Shown: positions 52,760-64,000, numbered from the stretch's first letter. The stretch: 64,000 nt of DNA from Apostichopus japonicus (GCF_037975245.1 NC_092571.1:2894501-2958500), one strand, 5' to 3'. Program-made: numbers and translations. The notes: generated by a model from the letters alone, not told the origin.

Positions 52760-53393
52760 ACAATTTGTCGTAGGACGGAAAAGTTCTTCATTTGGAAGTG
52801 AAGGGAGAGAAAGAATCCGTCAGTGTTGATAGACTCACAGTCGCTCATCTCCCGTCTCCCCTAAGCATGGACAACTCATTCCCTAACCAAGCGGTTTCTT
52901 CAGGGGACACCTCTAATTTTCTACCTGTTCCTGCTATTACTTCTCCACCCGTGCGGACAACTAGGCCAGGTCGCCGCATTCATTTTCCAGTTCGTTTTGC
53001 CCAGTATAGCAATGGATGAAAGGACATCTAGTTTTACTTGGCGATAACTGGAATTTTTTTAGTATCGATCAACTACCATTGTGTTGATCTAGGAGGGTAG
53101 TAGCTGTAGCGAAATTTTATCATCAATTCTTTAAAACATTAGCACTTCATCACAGTTTGTTTACTATTGTCAGCTGATTTGACTACACACCATCAGTTGC
53201 CTTTCACCATCAACAGACCAGCAATTTCTTTTGAAACCATTTCTTTTGTTTACCACTGGTCAGCGTATTCAACATTGTCACTCAATAGAATTTAGATCAG
53301 GCAAGAACACTCTTGTTAAAATACCTTCACTACTGTACCCTAGTAGTTGGTTTTGTACCATGGCAACAACTGGCCAACACATGGCAACAACAA
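52760..53393 (+). mobile_element. 3' end of an LTR retrotransposon (truncated), copy 2 only
   Basis: The stretch is absent from copy 1. A frame ending at 53019 closes with VRTTRPGRRIHFPVRFAQY, which resembles the basic C-terminal tail of Ty3/gypsy-type polyproteins. About 70 bp later AGGAGGG (53091-53097), a polypurine-tract-like run, precedes TGTAGC at 53105. The insertion ends near ...AACAACA at about 53390, giving a possible LTR of about 285 bp with TG...CA ends. The 5' part is missing. Confidence 0.45.
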
Positions 53394-54020
53394 GAGACTC
53401 ATTAAAAGGTGAAATTGAATGCATTTGCTTCCCATTGCATAAACAATCGAAAGATGCGACAATAATGAAACTAGACAAAGTAGGCTAGTGTCTATACAGC
53501 ATATATCACTCAGAATAAAACTATCAGGTTGCTGATTCAATTATGAAACATTTAGAACTTCTGCTGGCAAACTCTACTCGTTGTCGAATTAATCTCTCTA
53601 ATGTCAACACTATCTAGCCTACCGGTTGCTAATTGTAACTATATACTTCGATATTTTAATGGCACTTTTCACGATGGTTAACTTACCTTTAATCACCTCA
53701 TGCATTAAGAATATGAATTCAAAAGCAAGGCATAGCCCTGGACAATAGGCATAGGCTAGGCATAGGCTAACTTTACAGACATTTAAACAGCTTGAGACAG
53801 AGTGTAAAATATCACTAACCAGCCATGCACATTCTGTTTATGTCTTCAAATGTCGTCCTCTTCTTCTCTGCAACCATATCATTGGAGACGTTCGACCAAT
53901 TAAGACGAAGAACGATGCAAGATATATCCAACGTGTAGAATACACTGCATTTCAATGAGAACTCCCCAGTACGTGTTGATATGGACGCGTATAAAATGAC
54001 AACAACAAATTCCCATGGAA

Positions 54021-54969
54021 GGTAGCATACGCCCATTAAAAGCCCCATTGACTTACACACCAAATCACAAAAGTAATGTGGTCTCTTAGTCTAGATAGAA
54101 GTTTTCACTAGCTAAACGCTACTCATCACCGGATAGCTGACAAGTTGGCCTTTCATGGCACCATCAATTTTCCGTATCATGACCATGTAGATTTTTTGCT
54201 ATCCGAGCCGGAAGTTTTCGTCACTTGTAAACAAAACTCTTCACTCAGTAGTAAACAACTTTCCTACGCTGCTCCTGGGAGGCCTAAGGTGGCATACTCC
54301 TATTAGAGTCTATATCACTCCGCTCTATTGTTCTCCTTCAGGAAAAGTGCCAAAAAGCAGCGGGAGAACATCTTTTGTGACCTGTTCTCAATCATAATCT
54401 AGTTTTTTTTTGGCTTGCATGTTGAAGAGCATGAATGAAAGTACATGTGGTGACAAAATTGGGTCAATTGAGGCAATTTTAGACCCCTTTAGGCCTCCCA
54501 GGAGCAGTGTAGGAAATTTGTTTACCACTGAGTGAAGAGGTTTGTTTACAAGTGACGAAAACTTCCGGCTCGGATAGCAAAAAATCTTCACGGTCATGGT
54601 ACGGAAAATTGATGGTGCCATGAAAGGCCAACTTGTCAGCTATCCGGTGATGGGTAGCGTTTAGCTAGTGAAAACTTCTATCTAACTATCTAGACTTAGA
54701 GACCACATTACTTTTGTGATTTAGTGTGTAAGTCAATGGGGCTTTTAATGGGCGTATGCTACCCTAAAGGGGTCTAAAATTGCCTCAATTGACCCAATTT
54801 TCTCACCACATGTACTTCCGTTCATGCTCTTCAACATGCAAGCCAGAAAATAAAAAATCATGATTGATAACAGGTCAATAAAGATGTTCTCCTGCTGCTT
54901 TTTGGCACTTTTCCTGAAGGAGAACAATCGAGCAGATGGATATAGACTCTAATAGGAGTATGCCACCTT
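54021..54969. repeat. Interleaved inverted repeat (A-B-A'-B')
   Basis: Block A (54021-54295, starting GGTAGCATACGCCCATTA) is inverted at 54491-54763. Block B (54296-54492, starting AAGGTGGCATACTCC) is inverted at 54764-54969. The order is A, B, inverted A, inverted B, not a simple palindrome. The two block ends resemble each other (GGTAGCATACGCCCATTA and GGTGGCATACTCCTATTA), so they may be two related MITE ends. No protein frame is convincing. Confidence 0.85.
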
Positions 54970-54975
54970 AAGTGA

Positions 54976-55226
54976 AACATGTATGTGTGTATGTATATGT
55001 GATCTTCCCGCAAGCAGGAACTCGCGAAAGAAGCCATGGAGGCTTATAGACTCGCAAGCTGACCGAAGCCAATCTCTCGGCACACATCCATTTAACGTCC
55101 ATGTCGGGAAGTTGTTATTGAACAACACCCTTGCCAGACGACACACCTTGCTGTCGGCGGGGAATCGAACCGGGGATCTCATGACTGGGAGACGCCGGCG
55201 TTAACCACTAGGCTATACACTCCGCT
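54976..55226 (-). mobile_element. tRNA-derived SINE
   Basis: On the minus strand the element begins GCGGAGTGTATAGCCTAGTGG with an RNA polymerase III A box (TAGCCTAGTGG, 55215-55205). About 35 bp later comes a perfect B box (GGTTCGATTCC, 55171-55161). It ends in a CATA-rich simple tail. The tRNA-like head is about 70 bp and the body about 150 bp. It lies directly against the interleaved inverted repeat. Confidence 0.82.
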
Positions 55227-55406
55227 ATGATGATTTTTTTAATTTTTGATTTTTTTAATACCAAAATGATACTTTTATAGTCGTCACTATATAAACCACA
55301 ACAGAATCCTATGCAATTATCATTTTAGGTCCATAAAGATGTATTTTCAGAGATTTTAGTATGTACGGTGTAGTGTGTAAATACAAATATGAGCAATACT
55401 GTGTAA

Positions 55407-55745
55407 GCAGTAACCAGGTCTACGTCTGCAACAACATTTCCAGTCACCAAGTTTGATAAGCTGGACCAATTTGGGTGCATTTATGATTCTTGCAGATTTT
55501 ATCGGTATCCCTTATCACAGTCCACTTGGTCTGGCTGGTCCTGCCTGCAGAAAGATCATCCAGAGAAGGGTAAGCGGGAGGGCTTTCCCGACTCTGGCTC
55601 TGAAAATGATGAAAACTACTTTTGTTTAGCTCAGCTGATTCCTCCCAAACTGACCTACAGGACAAACCTCAATGTATTCCTGAACTGTTTGGAACATGTT
55701 CAACTGATATTGCATGTCACTCCAGTGCAACTGTTAAGTTACTAA
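55407..55745 (+). other. Unassigned open frame, 112 codons, no start
   Basis: A stop-free frame with coding-like composition: FGCIYDSCRFYRYP, STWSGWSCLQKDHPEKG, DSGSENDENYFCLAQLIPP. It lacks an ATG and has an acceptor-like TTTCCAG near its start. It could be an exon relic or a transposon piece. I do not recognise the family. Confidence 0.3.
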
Positions 55746-55957
55746 GAATAAGAGAAGAGAATTGAAGGTGTTCTTTGCCAAAAGCTGGATCATCGCGGGA
55801 TTTGTAAATCACAGCCTCATTGTAACAGTACAGTATTCTAAGGGAAAGATTATTGAAATGCTATATAGATACACTGTTCACCTCAATAGCATATCTAGTC
55901 CATTTAAAGGTTGTGCATAGGTTGCTACAATGTAGACATTAATAGGGGAAGAGAGGT

Positions 55958-56660
55958 GTCTTGCAATGGAGGGCTCACGTCTATTAGACTGGGTTGCAGG
56001 ATGTTCAACGTTCAGTGAAACCATGGCCTCAATGAGGCTTATTCTCTTGTTAAATTTGTTTGGTTTTCAAATTGTTATTTGCACTGCCTTCTTTATATTC
56101 ATGTCTGAATAGGTTCGATTCCCTCTTTCTATTTCCTTTCTGATTCTTTTCTTCCTTCGGTATGTAATCAATTTTTACTTCAGATTAAATTTACTCATTT
56201 CTGCTTAGGTTCGATGCCCGGACGAAGCAATTTCTTTTTTTCATTCTTCTTTTATGGTGGTCTCGGGTAAATATATGTGTCTATGCAGGTTGGTTTATTT
56301 TTTTGTATCTGTTTTTTCGGGGGTGGGGGGGGGGGGGTGATTTCACACAAACACAGCAAGTCATAGCAATACTTTGTTGAAGACCTAAGTGGTTTACTTG
56401 ATTTTTGTCTGACTTGTCGACTTTCACGGTAAATGTCCAGAAAGTATATTATGACGAAAATGGTAGCAGCAGAAGTGGGGTTGGGGAGGGAGTGGAAGTG
56501 CTTTTTTTTTCTTGTTACAGTATAAAGTCACTGCGGCTTCTTTTCTGGCACGCTTTACAATGTATGTTCTGCGGGAATGTTTCGACATTATTTAGCCAAT
56601 TAGGTACCACTAAGTGTGGAAATAGCTTCTTTCCTGGTATGTTATAATATCGACAAAAGT
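55958..56660. repeat. Displaced partner of 15345-15715
   Basis: 55958-56235 matches 15345-15590 and 56505-56640 matches 15600-15715, with about 270 bp extra between them. In copy 1 this segment precedes the part matching 53394-53892; here it follows it. No exon is supported. Confidence 0.8.
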
Positions 56661-57986
56661 AGACTGCCCCTAAACCTATACATATAATCCAGATAATATG
56701 CCGTACCATCCGATTCTCATGGCTTTTCACTTAAAACTGGTAAAGGTGAGTACCCGTTAACCAGTTAAAACCGATGTGTGTTATAATTTCTTAACATGTG
56801 TTACATTAATGACCAGTTGCTACGGAGAACTTACAAACAGCAAATACTAAACAGACAATATCCTATAGTTTGCATAATGATTGACTGGACTCACCAGACT
56901 ACTATAAAGGTTTCGACAATAATTTCGTCTACAGTTTAAACAGAAAGTGGATGACACTTTAATGCAGAACGCTTTAAAATATGCAGTTTGAACCATCTTT
57001 ATAAAGTATAAATACTAGTCAACAATAGTGACAGTTGTTTAGACTCATTCCCAGTCGTTACTTGAAACATCATTTGAGTAATCATTTCGTCTGTTAATCA
57101 TTTGTCCACAGTAGCATCTGCTGACAGGTCTAACATGTGTTACTGTGTTAGGCCTATAACACACTTTAGTTTATAGTGATTAACGGTCTTCTCTTATTCA
57201 CAGTACAAACTATAATCAAGCCATGTACATTGGGTGGTCTTACGCATAACATATAAACAGGTTAACAAATACCCCGATGTGTTTATTCTGTAGCTGGATC
57301 GGGGTATTTACTAATATGACCAAAACGTAAATTTATTTCTTGGTAAAATGGCAAGGACTGTTATGTTACAAAAAAACACATAACACTACATCAGATTAAT
57401 TTAGCTATTTCATTATATTGTCTTGTTCAATTCTCTATTGACAAATAAAGCAATGTCATAAAGTTAAGATAATGCATTAGGCTACAGGGTATGGATAACT
57501 TCGCGTGTCAGGAGCTTTCAGACTACATATATAGGGAAACCAGAACTTAGTTGGTCTATATTCTACATATATGATAGAACTGTGGTAGAAAGTATTCGTG
57601 TATGGCAGGGTATTTATATAACTATACGTAATACTTCCATAACAAAACGATATAGTGCCTACATGTAGTATCTACGGAGTCCAAACTGCTAGCCTATATG
57701 TATACCACAATTATAAGTTACATTTTACAAACATGGTGTACATTTCGACAAGATGTTACAATTAAGCTGCAGTCGGTCTGTTTGTGTAACTACTCTGTTG
57801 TTACTTTTAATCATTAATTCTCGTTAATGTGTACATGACTATGAATAGTATAAATTATATTAACCATCAAAACATTTGGCAGGGACGCTGTTACTCTGAG
57901 CTTACATGGTGCTACATTCAAATTACGTTAGGCTATATATGTTGCTACACTAGTGAGTGTATATTACTACGTTTCGTCTAAAGGTT
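56661..57986. other. Stretch downstream of the lectin gene
   Basis: AT-rich DNA with no supported gene. It probably includes the 3' untranslated region of the minus-strand lectin gene that ends at 57987; no clear polyadenylation signal was chosen. Confidence 0.5.
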
Positions 57987-58831
57987 CTAATTACAGATAC
58001 AGCAAGAATAGCTGATCTGAAGATACTTGAAGGTGCCAACGCATGGATCGCCGAAAAAATCATTCTTTGCGTCGATGTAGCAATCTTGTTTGCCTCTGCA
58101 GGCTTCCTGGATACGGAGTAAGTTGTCGTCTGGGTTTCCGCAGTTGAGGCTGTCAGCCTATAAATTGGTTAATGACGAAACAAAAAGAATGTAAATAGAT
58201 GGAAGTTCGAATAAACGGAGTTTATAAAAGCAGATTTAAAACTAGATAAAATAAGGCCAATCGAAATGTATCAAATACGTTTAGCTAACCATATTATATG
58301 AGAGTATCAGCTATTGCCTCTTTCGTAAAAGGTGATCTGAGGTCGCAGAAATGATATTGCTTAGGCCTAAACTGACCGGTTTTAAGGCGATCAAATTGTA
58401 ATTATTTCCGTTATCGTATCGTATCGTGATTGTACATGTACTACCAATTTCTTCCCGACACGGATCCCGGGAGATCATGAATCCCTTGATGACATTTTGA
58501 AGATTTGGTAATTTATTTTCCTCTATGAAAAACATCAAGATTTTTCTAAACAAACACACGATTTGGCCGACAACCGTCGCAAGGCCCGATAGCCAAAAAT
58601 ATTTGGTTGGGGTTCTATACAACCCCCACCTCAACCAGCCTTCATGCTTGCAAATTATTTGCAGCTACTTAATATTGTTTCAAAATAATATTTGAATATT
58701 TATACTTACCGAAAGTCCATTTACTGAGCAATAGGCATTGTTTCTACGACCGTAAAGGGCATAGTCAACGGCAACCAATCCCAAATCACAGTGAAGGTGG
58801 AATTGTTCGTGCTCACAAACGTATTGGTGAT
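57987..58831 (-). CDS. SUEL/rhamnose-binding lectin domain exons
   Basis: Exons 58831-58710 and 58157-57987. The domain starts YVCEHEQFHLHCDLG, carries the YGR sugar-contact motif, and ends with the family signature DPC.GT.KYL...Y.C, then a short Cys-rich tail and TAG. All the core features of the fold are present, so binding to galactose or rhamnose is plausible. Confidence 0.85.
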
Positions 58832-61819
58832 CTGGAAAGAAAATGGCGGATGTAATGTCAGTTTATATGGTATCGTCCTGAACGGTGGTATCGAAAGAAA
58901 ACAAAGAAAATGTGGATTTCAATTTAACTGAAATACTGTGTGTCTGTGTCTGTTGCAAGTATCGTCCACCAAGGAAGCTTTAATCATGAGAAGGGTGGCG
59001 GAGCTTCTACTAGGCCTACATAGCAGCTCCTTGGTACAACGTCAAGCTAAAACACAGGGGGGTTATACAGAAAAGGGTATTCGAAGAGCCTCAGCTTGTT
59101 ATAATATTTCGTCTATGACAATATTAATATAATGCCTTTGAAATGCGGAAAGTATCATTGCGGAAAGTATCATTGCGGAAAGTATCATTGGTATCGCAGT
59201 TATATGGCTTAAAGATAGTTTAGTGGAATATGTATACATACTAAGTATGGCAGGGTAGACAAAACACACAGCTAATGCTAACGATATACTGTATAAATAT
59301 ATATGCATAGGTATGTATTTCTCACGCGATAAAGAAATTAACAGTGTTTCCAAAAAACACACGTGTTTCATAATCTAGTGTAACAGAATCTATTATTTCA
59401 ATGCATGATAATTGAGCCAATCAGAGGAGAGATAGAGCTAAGCATCTTCACCATTATCATTCAAATCAATCATTTTAATCATCATTATTACACGTAAGAC
59501 AATGATATTCTTGTTCTGTTGTTTATGCATATCACTGTGAAGTGTGATTGGCGTATTGTCTTCAAATAGTTTGTGATAGGCCTACTAGAATCATCATTTA
59601 AAATATGAGACAATTAACATCCACCAATCACAGGAGTGTACAGGATAGCGCAGAAGAGTTATACGGGAGAGGCATTATTACTTGACAATTGAAGTAACAT
59701 CTTACCTGGGCATAGCAAGTAGAACTTCCACCAAGATTTGCATTCATAACTCGTGACTCCGAAGTATTTAACCTCAAGTGGGTCACTGTCTTCGAAAATA
59801 GCTAGTGGCTCTTCTTCGGAATAACGGCCGACTTTAAGAACACTTTTGTCGTCGCTGTAGTCGTAACTTACCCAGAAGTATCGATATTCACTGCAAAAAA
59901 ATGGAATTAAAAACATCAGCTCAAAAAATATGAGAGAATTGATCAAGTCAACGTTATCCCTTAAGTGAGGTGGGTAGCTAATGTGGTTAAATGATGACCA
60001 TTTACATCTGGTGAGGAGGGCAGGGGAGGTGAGTAGCTATATAACTGCGTGAGAAGTGAACCAGCAAGAGGTCTCGTCGGACGTTCTGACTTGACATAAG
60101 GCTTTGGTCTTTTCGAATATTTTTTAAACATATAATTACGTTATAATAAGCTTGAGCTTGCTTGTTCACGGTTGAAGCAACTTTCGATGTGCTGTTTGCT
60201 GTTTGCATGTGGTAAATAATAAACGGAAAAAGTCTGAATCTTCTTCTTTTTTATCAACTTTAAGGGATTTTTATTCATTAAAACCTCTCTAAGGATCATT
60301 GATTTATTGCTAAACTTTAGGATCAGTTTCGTAATTTTGGCTGGAAATTTGCAACCGCATGCAGAATATTTGTTTTATGATTTGTTTCTTGACTTACTCT
60401 ATGTTAACAATGTCCAATGCAATTTGATCAACGATAGGTTCTTCGTTCTTCTTACGTCTGATACACACGAAGAGGTTATCGGATGCTCCGAGAACTGTGG
60501 CAAATTACAGGCAAAAACAAGAAAGAAAAGCAGTCAGTTGAGTTTGGAAACATTAAACGTTCAGGCATAGGAAACACTGATAGTCGAACCAGGGATGTGT
60601 TAGATGGATATACAACAATAGGCCTATTATTGAACGTACTATTGTGGGCTCAGTAGAGTAATATTGAGGGCTCAGCTGTACAACAAAAGCGTTGTCTTTG
60701 AAGGTAAAAACTACTTCAAAAAGTACATATCCCTGGTCACACCAACACTCGCAATAGGCCCTTTTTTGCCTTTCAGAACCAATGTGTTCAACATTGTCTT
60801 ATGATCTCTGGTACTGCAGTATCAACACAAGTCACAGTGTTTAGTTTTTAGTTGTCAGGGCCAACCAGTAGTCAAGAAATCTGCCTGCAATTGCAGCCGC
60901 CAAACGTTGTGGCGTAGGTGCGGTTTCAAGGGCCCCGGTTCAAGAGTGAGAGCCTACTTCATCTAAACTACACTGGTATAAAACCGTATAAATAAGAACC
61001 ACAACTGAGTTGTCTTGCTATCTTACGTAGATTGTCTGTTGTGATCCGTTGGCTAACCAACCGTTTGGGTCCTTGGACATGGGGACCCAGTTTCAATTAA
61101 CCGCCCATTTTTACGCTCTGGTCAAACGATGCAAAAGGATTGACTTACTGATTTCGTAGATATCATCTACGTATTCGTTTGCAGGAGAGAACACAATGCT
61201 TGCATCTCGTGCGGCCTTGACAGCAAACTCAAAGTAGAAACTTTTGTGGGGTATTTCAGGGAAGATCCATTTGTATGTACCAATATCATGGATATCAGTC
61301 TTGAAGATGTCTCGTCCTGAAAATTAATATGAAGTAAACCATTCTTAAGACAGAAATCTATGCTCAAAATGTAATACAACCTTTTTTTGCAAAAAGGGAT
61401 CAGTTTAAATCTATTTATAAGCGTAGGGATAGGGATGAGGGAGGCGTTACTCGAGGTGCGTATAGAGGAGTACTTAGTTTCTATGCCGTTACTTACATAA
61501 AAATCGGCCAACAAAGAGAATCTAGGGAAATCAGCATTGTGGAAGAGTATGATTATGCGCTTACTTTTCCATGACATGGAAATGGACATAGTCTTATCTG
61601 AATATCGACATGACATTGGCGTCGACATCATCATAGACCTAACCGTGGACATGACGTGGACGTTAATATGGACAAAAAAATATTGACGTGGACGTGGATA
61701 TAGAAAGTAATGTGGACATGCACGTGGACATGTGTGTATGCGTGAACATCGACACGGACATAGATACGCACACGACATGACGTGGATATGGACGTGCACA
61801 TGTACGCATATATGTAAGA

Positions 61820-61854
<35 letters not shown>

Positions 61855-62259
61855 GCCATATGGATGGGGCGTGACATCAACGTGGCATGGCATGAATGTG
61901 GACACGACAGGGACGTGGACTTGGGATATAGACGTAAACGTGCATGAAGATATGGTATGTACACAAAGATGTGGACATAAAGTTTTAAATGTATGAGGAC
62001 ATGGCTGTTGACGTCAGCACCGTCGTGTAATAAAGTATAGCCGAGAGATAGGTGATGCAGATCGCAACGCGACTGCTGTATATAATACTTACCAAATCCA
62101 GGCCAGTAGAGAGACCACTGACTCCATTTTGCCGATTTTATTCCAACGTATTTGATCTCGTAGACATCATCGTCGTAAACAGAGGCGATTTCGTCGCCGT
62201 ATTGGTACCCAATTGACCAACGGCCATACGACTGCTTAATGTAAAAGTATGTGTATTCC
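57987..62259 (-). CDS. FAMeT-domain and SUEL-type lectin protein, 3' part (6 exons)
   Basis: Minus-strand exons 62259-62093, 61316-61149, 60494-60398, 59890-59706, 58831-58710 and 58157-57987 join with consistent phases (2 in; 1,1,2,1,0) to about 302 residues and a stop. The first exon is the second half of a FAMeT (Methyltransf_FA) domain (EYTYFYIKQSYGRWSIGY). The next three form a complete one: FYFEFAVKAARDASIVFS, then ILGASDNLFVCIRRKK, then YRYFWVSYDYSDDKSVLKVG and SWWKFY. The last two form a galactose/rhamnose-binding SUEL lectin domain (ALYGRRNNAYC, GDPCVGTFKYLQISYSC). In animals such proteins are usually secreted glycan binders. The 5' end, and any signal peptide, is upstream of 62259 and was not found. 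Confidence 0.82.
59147..59192. repeat. 15-bp tandem repeat, 3 copies
   Basis: GCGGAAAGTATCATT occurs three times in a row in the intron between FAMeT and lectin exons. Confidence 0.9.
61570..61990. repeat. GTGGACATG-type short tandem array in the lectin gene intron
   Basis: Degenerate GACGTGGACATG words with a central (TA)n at about 61820-61853, located between FAMeT exons 62259-62093 and 61316-61149. Related to the arrays at 13140-13400 and 50170-50650. Confidence 0.8.
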
Positions 62260-63212
62260 CTGCAATAATAGAAAACATCAATCATAAACGAAACACAATT
62301 AGATTCTGTTGATATTATTTTATTAGCATTTAGGCTCGTCCGAATCTTTTTTATTTCGACATTTTTTCCTCCGACTCTCGGAGGACGTGAGCTGGCAACT
62401 GCTCTTAATGGCATTGCTCTCTCCGTCTGTGCAGCTATGAAGTGGGGACGGGGATGGATATAAAGTATAAACTATTTTGGGTCAAGGTTATATAAGAGCA
62501 AGGAAAATTTGAGACTAAAGATAATTTACGTCGTATTAGTCATAGGAAATATGTTTGTGGGGTCATTACAACAATGAGAGTGCATCCTAGTCTTTCTACT
62601 GGTGATCATGTAACTCTATGTGCACTTTTCTGTAATGAGTGTTGCACAAACCTTGAAACTATGCGAAACGATGCCCTTCAGGCCCATCCTACCCACATCA
62701 TCCCACACAAACACACTTCAAGCAATCAGAGGACACGCCATTACTAATGCAGTCGGTGATGGAACTGCGGGATCACATTATGTTACCAACCTTTCACACT
62801 ACAACACAAACACTGTGAAATTATCAGTTAATTGCCTTACAGTACTGAATAAATTGATATTTCCCTGTCGAGACACTATTATTGTGCTGTAGCTACGAAA
62901 CACTGCACCACAGCCATCCAGGAAAGACAGAAGAGTATTGCCATGTGCGGGAAAGTTGAGGGGGGGGGGGTAGGAGAACGAACTTCGATTGTCAGGGGGA
63001 CACGTGACTTTTGGGGCAAACCACACCGTGCATTCCGTGTCCCAAATTTCAATATTTCAATGTTTTTGTAGAAAAAGCTCTTTAAATTCTTTCCCTCTTT
63101 CCTTTTTTCAGAAACAGAACAATTTGTAAATAACCAGAAATTGAAATTGTATGGCAGGCACTTATGAGGGTTTTTTTTTTCTCCACGGAACTGATAGCAG
63201 ATGTTCCAGGCT
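62260..63212. other. Stretch upstream of the lectin exons
   Basis: The missing first half of the upstream FAMeT domain and the start of the lectin gene should lie here or beyond the window. I found no exon with a matching phase-2 donor. 62290-62440 also matches the flank of the two FAMeT relics. Confidence 0.45.
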
Positions 63213-63258
63213 CCGCCGATCCTGTACCACACCTGTCGGTGTGGCACAGGATCGGCGG
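63213..63258. repeat. 46-bp hairpin
   Basis: Two 21-nt arms (CCGCCGATCCTGTACCACACC and its inverse) pair with one mismatch around a TGTC loop. It is GC-rich in AT-rich surroundings. Confidence 0.9.
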
Positions 63259-64000
63259 GCGTAAATCATAAATATGCTGCAGCAAGTCTTATCGTTACAT
63301 GAATTTTGCAAGAAATGCTGCATATCCCAAGTACGGCTTTTACCTCGTGAAATAAGTATGGATATCCTAACCGTATACTATTGGTTCGTTATACCTGAGC
63401 CTATATCAGATACTTTGTAATGGCAGTAAACCTGAAGCAGTAATATATAATACGAATTACCCACACTGCTCTATACCCTTGCACATGGTTCTAAGACGAA
63501 CAGGAAATATATTTATAGAGTTCGTACGAAATATTGCACGTACTTGTTTTAGCACTGGGCACTGGGCGGCCCCGCCCAGCACTAAAAATTACCGCCCAGC
63601 ACTGTCTTAAAAATCGTGAATCCCGCCCAGCACTATTTTCATCTAAAATCCCGACATTCTCAACATAAATTGGGCCTAGCCTATGCCAATATCATACAGA
63701 CTAATAATGCATCAGTTACGCATGCTAGAAACATTACTTACGGCTCTCAATCGGTCCCATGTAAAATCTCTTTGAAACAAACTAATAACTTTTACCACGT
63801 ACGTAATATATTTTACTAAAAACAAATTAAAAATGTAAATTGTTAGCAAAACTAGTACTTGTGTATGTGCTTAAAAGCTACACAAGTGCCAGCATCTGGC
63901 ATCTGAGCACCTTCAAAAATCAAAAAATTTCTCAGGGTGACACCCCCTCCCCTTAGACCCCTCCCCGGGAGGGCGATCAGTATAACCGACACTCAGGAAA
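63259..64000. other. Right edge of window
   Basis: No gene is supported. The word CCGCCCAGCACT or close forms occurs three times at 63572-63635 and once inverted at about 63552-63570, a small repeat cluster. Confidence 0.5.

Larger units (their letters stand above)
37430..53892 (+). repeat. Segmental duplication, copy 2 (~16.5 kb)
   Basis: Partner of 270-16455 in direct orientation. Its left boundary falls inside the intron between the UBA-like exon (37006-37177) and the second ZU5 exon (38110), so the duplication begins in mid-gene. Relative to copy 1 it carries a retroelement piece near 52760-53393, a longer pentanucleotide array, a shorter TA run after the exon 39541-39764 donor, and a rearranged right end. 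The SLC35G-like genes in both copies are intact. Confidence 0.93.

Noticed and set aside
58311-58634. 107-codon minus-strand frame in the lectin gene
   Set aside because: It lies in the intron between the two lectin exons, which splice together in phase without it; no domain.
61167-62414. 415-codon minus-strand frame
   Set aside because: It runs through two true FAMeT exons, the intron and the GTGGACATG array. Only 62259-62093 and 61316-61149 are exonic by splice signals and domain content.

Overview
The window looks like nuclear DNA of a deuterostome invertebrate, most likely an echinoderm and possibly a sea cucumber. The reasons are an AT-rich base composition, short exons with GT/AG introns, heavy microsatellite and foldback-repeat content, and gene families typical of that group: ZU5-UPA-death-fold proteins, a farnesoic acid O-methyltransferase-like (FAMeT) plus SUEL-lectin protein, and an SLC35G-type transporter. 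The species call is an inference. No operons, CRISPR arrays or prokaryotic features are present.

Layout. (1) 270-16455 and 37430-53892 are two copies of one ~16 kb segment in the same orientation, ~37.1 kb apart. Each carries the last six exons of a ZU5-UPA-death-fold gene (+ strand; 1016-6095 and 38110-43187), then a convergent two-exon SLC35G-like transporter (- strand; 9604-11537 and 46710-48595), then TA and pentanucleotide arrays, a GTGGACATG-like array and a dead FAMeT exon. (2) Between them, 16456-37430 is single-copy here. It holds a 1-kb 21-bp satellite inside terminal inverted repeats, and then the 5' and central exons of a large gene. By joining splice sites of matching phase I obtain one uninterrupted 20-exon coding sequence, 21408-43187, of 1575 codons plus stop. 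Its order is beta-propeller, death-fold, coiled coil, death-fold, ZU5-UPA, death-fold, UBA-like, ZU5-UPA, death-fold. The second duplicated segment supplies its last six exons; the first supplies the same six exons of a gene that starts before the window. (3) 53893-57986 is a repeat-rich zone with a nested inverted repeat, a tRNA-derived SINE and a displaced piece of the duplicated segment. (4) 57987-62259 (- strand) is the 3' part of a gene encoding one and a half FAMeT domains followed by a SUEL/rhamnose-binding lectin domain. (5) 62260-64000 has no gene I can support.

How the genes relate. The large protein resembles cytosolic death-domain scaffolds (UNC5CL- and PIDD-type ZU5-UPA-DD proteins), here with four death-fold domains and a possible ubiquitin-binding module, so an innate immune or cell-death signalling role is plausible. 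The FAMeT-lectin protein would be a secreted or surface glycan-binding protein. The transporter is a passenger in the duplication. All exon structures are read from splice consensus, phase and domain continuity; no transcript data were available.
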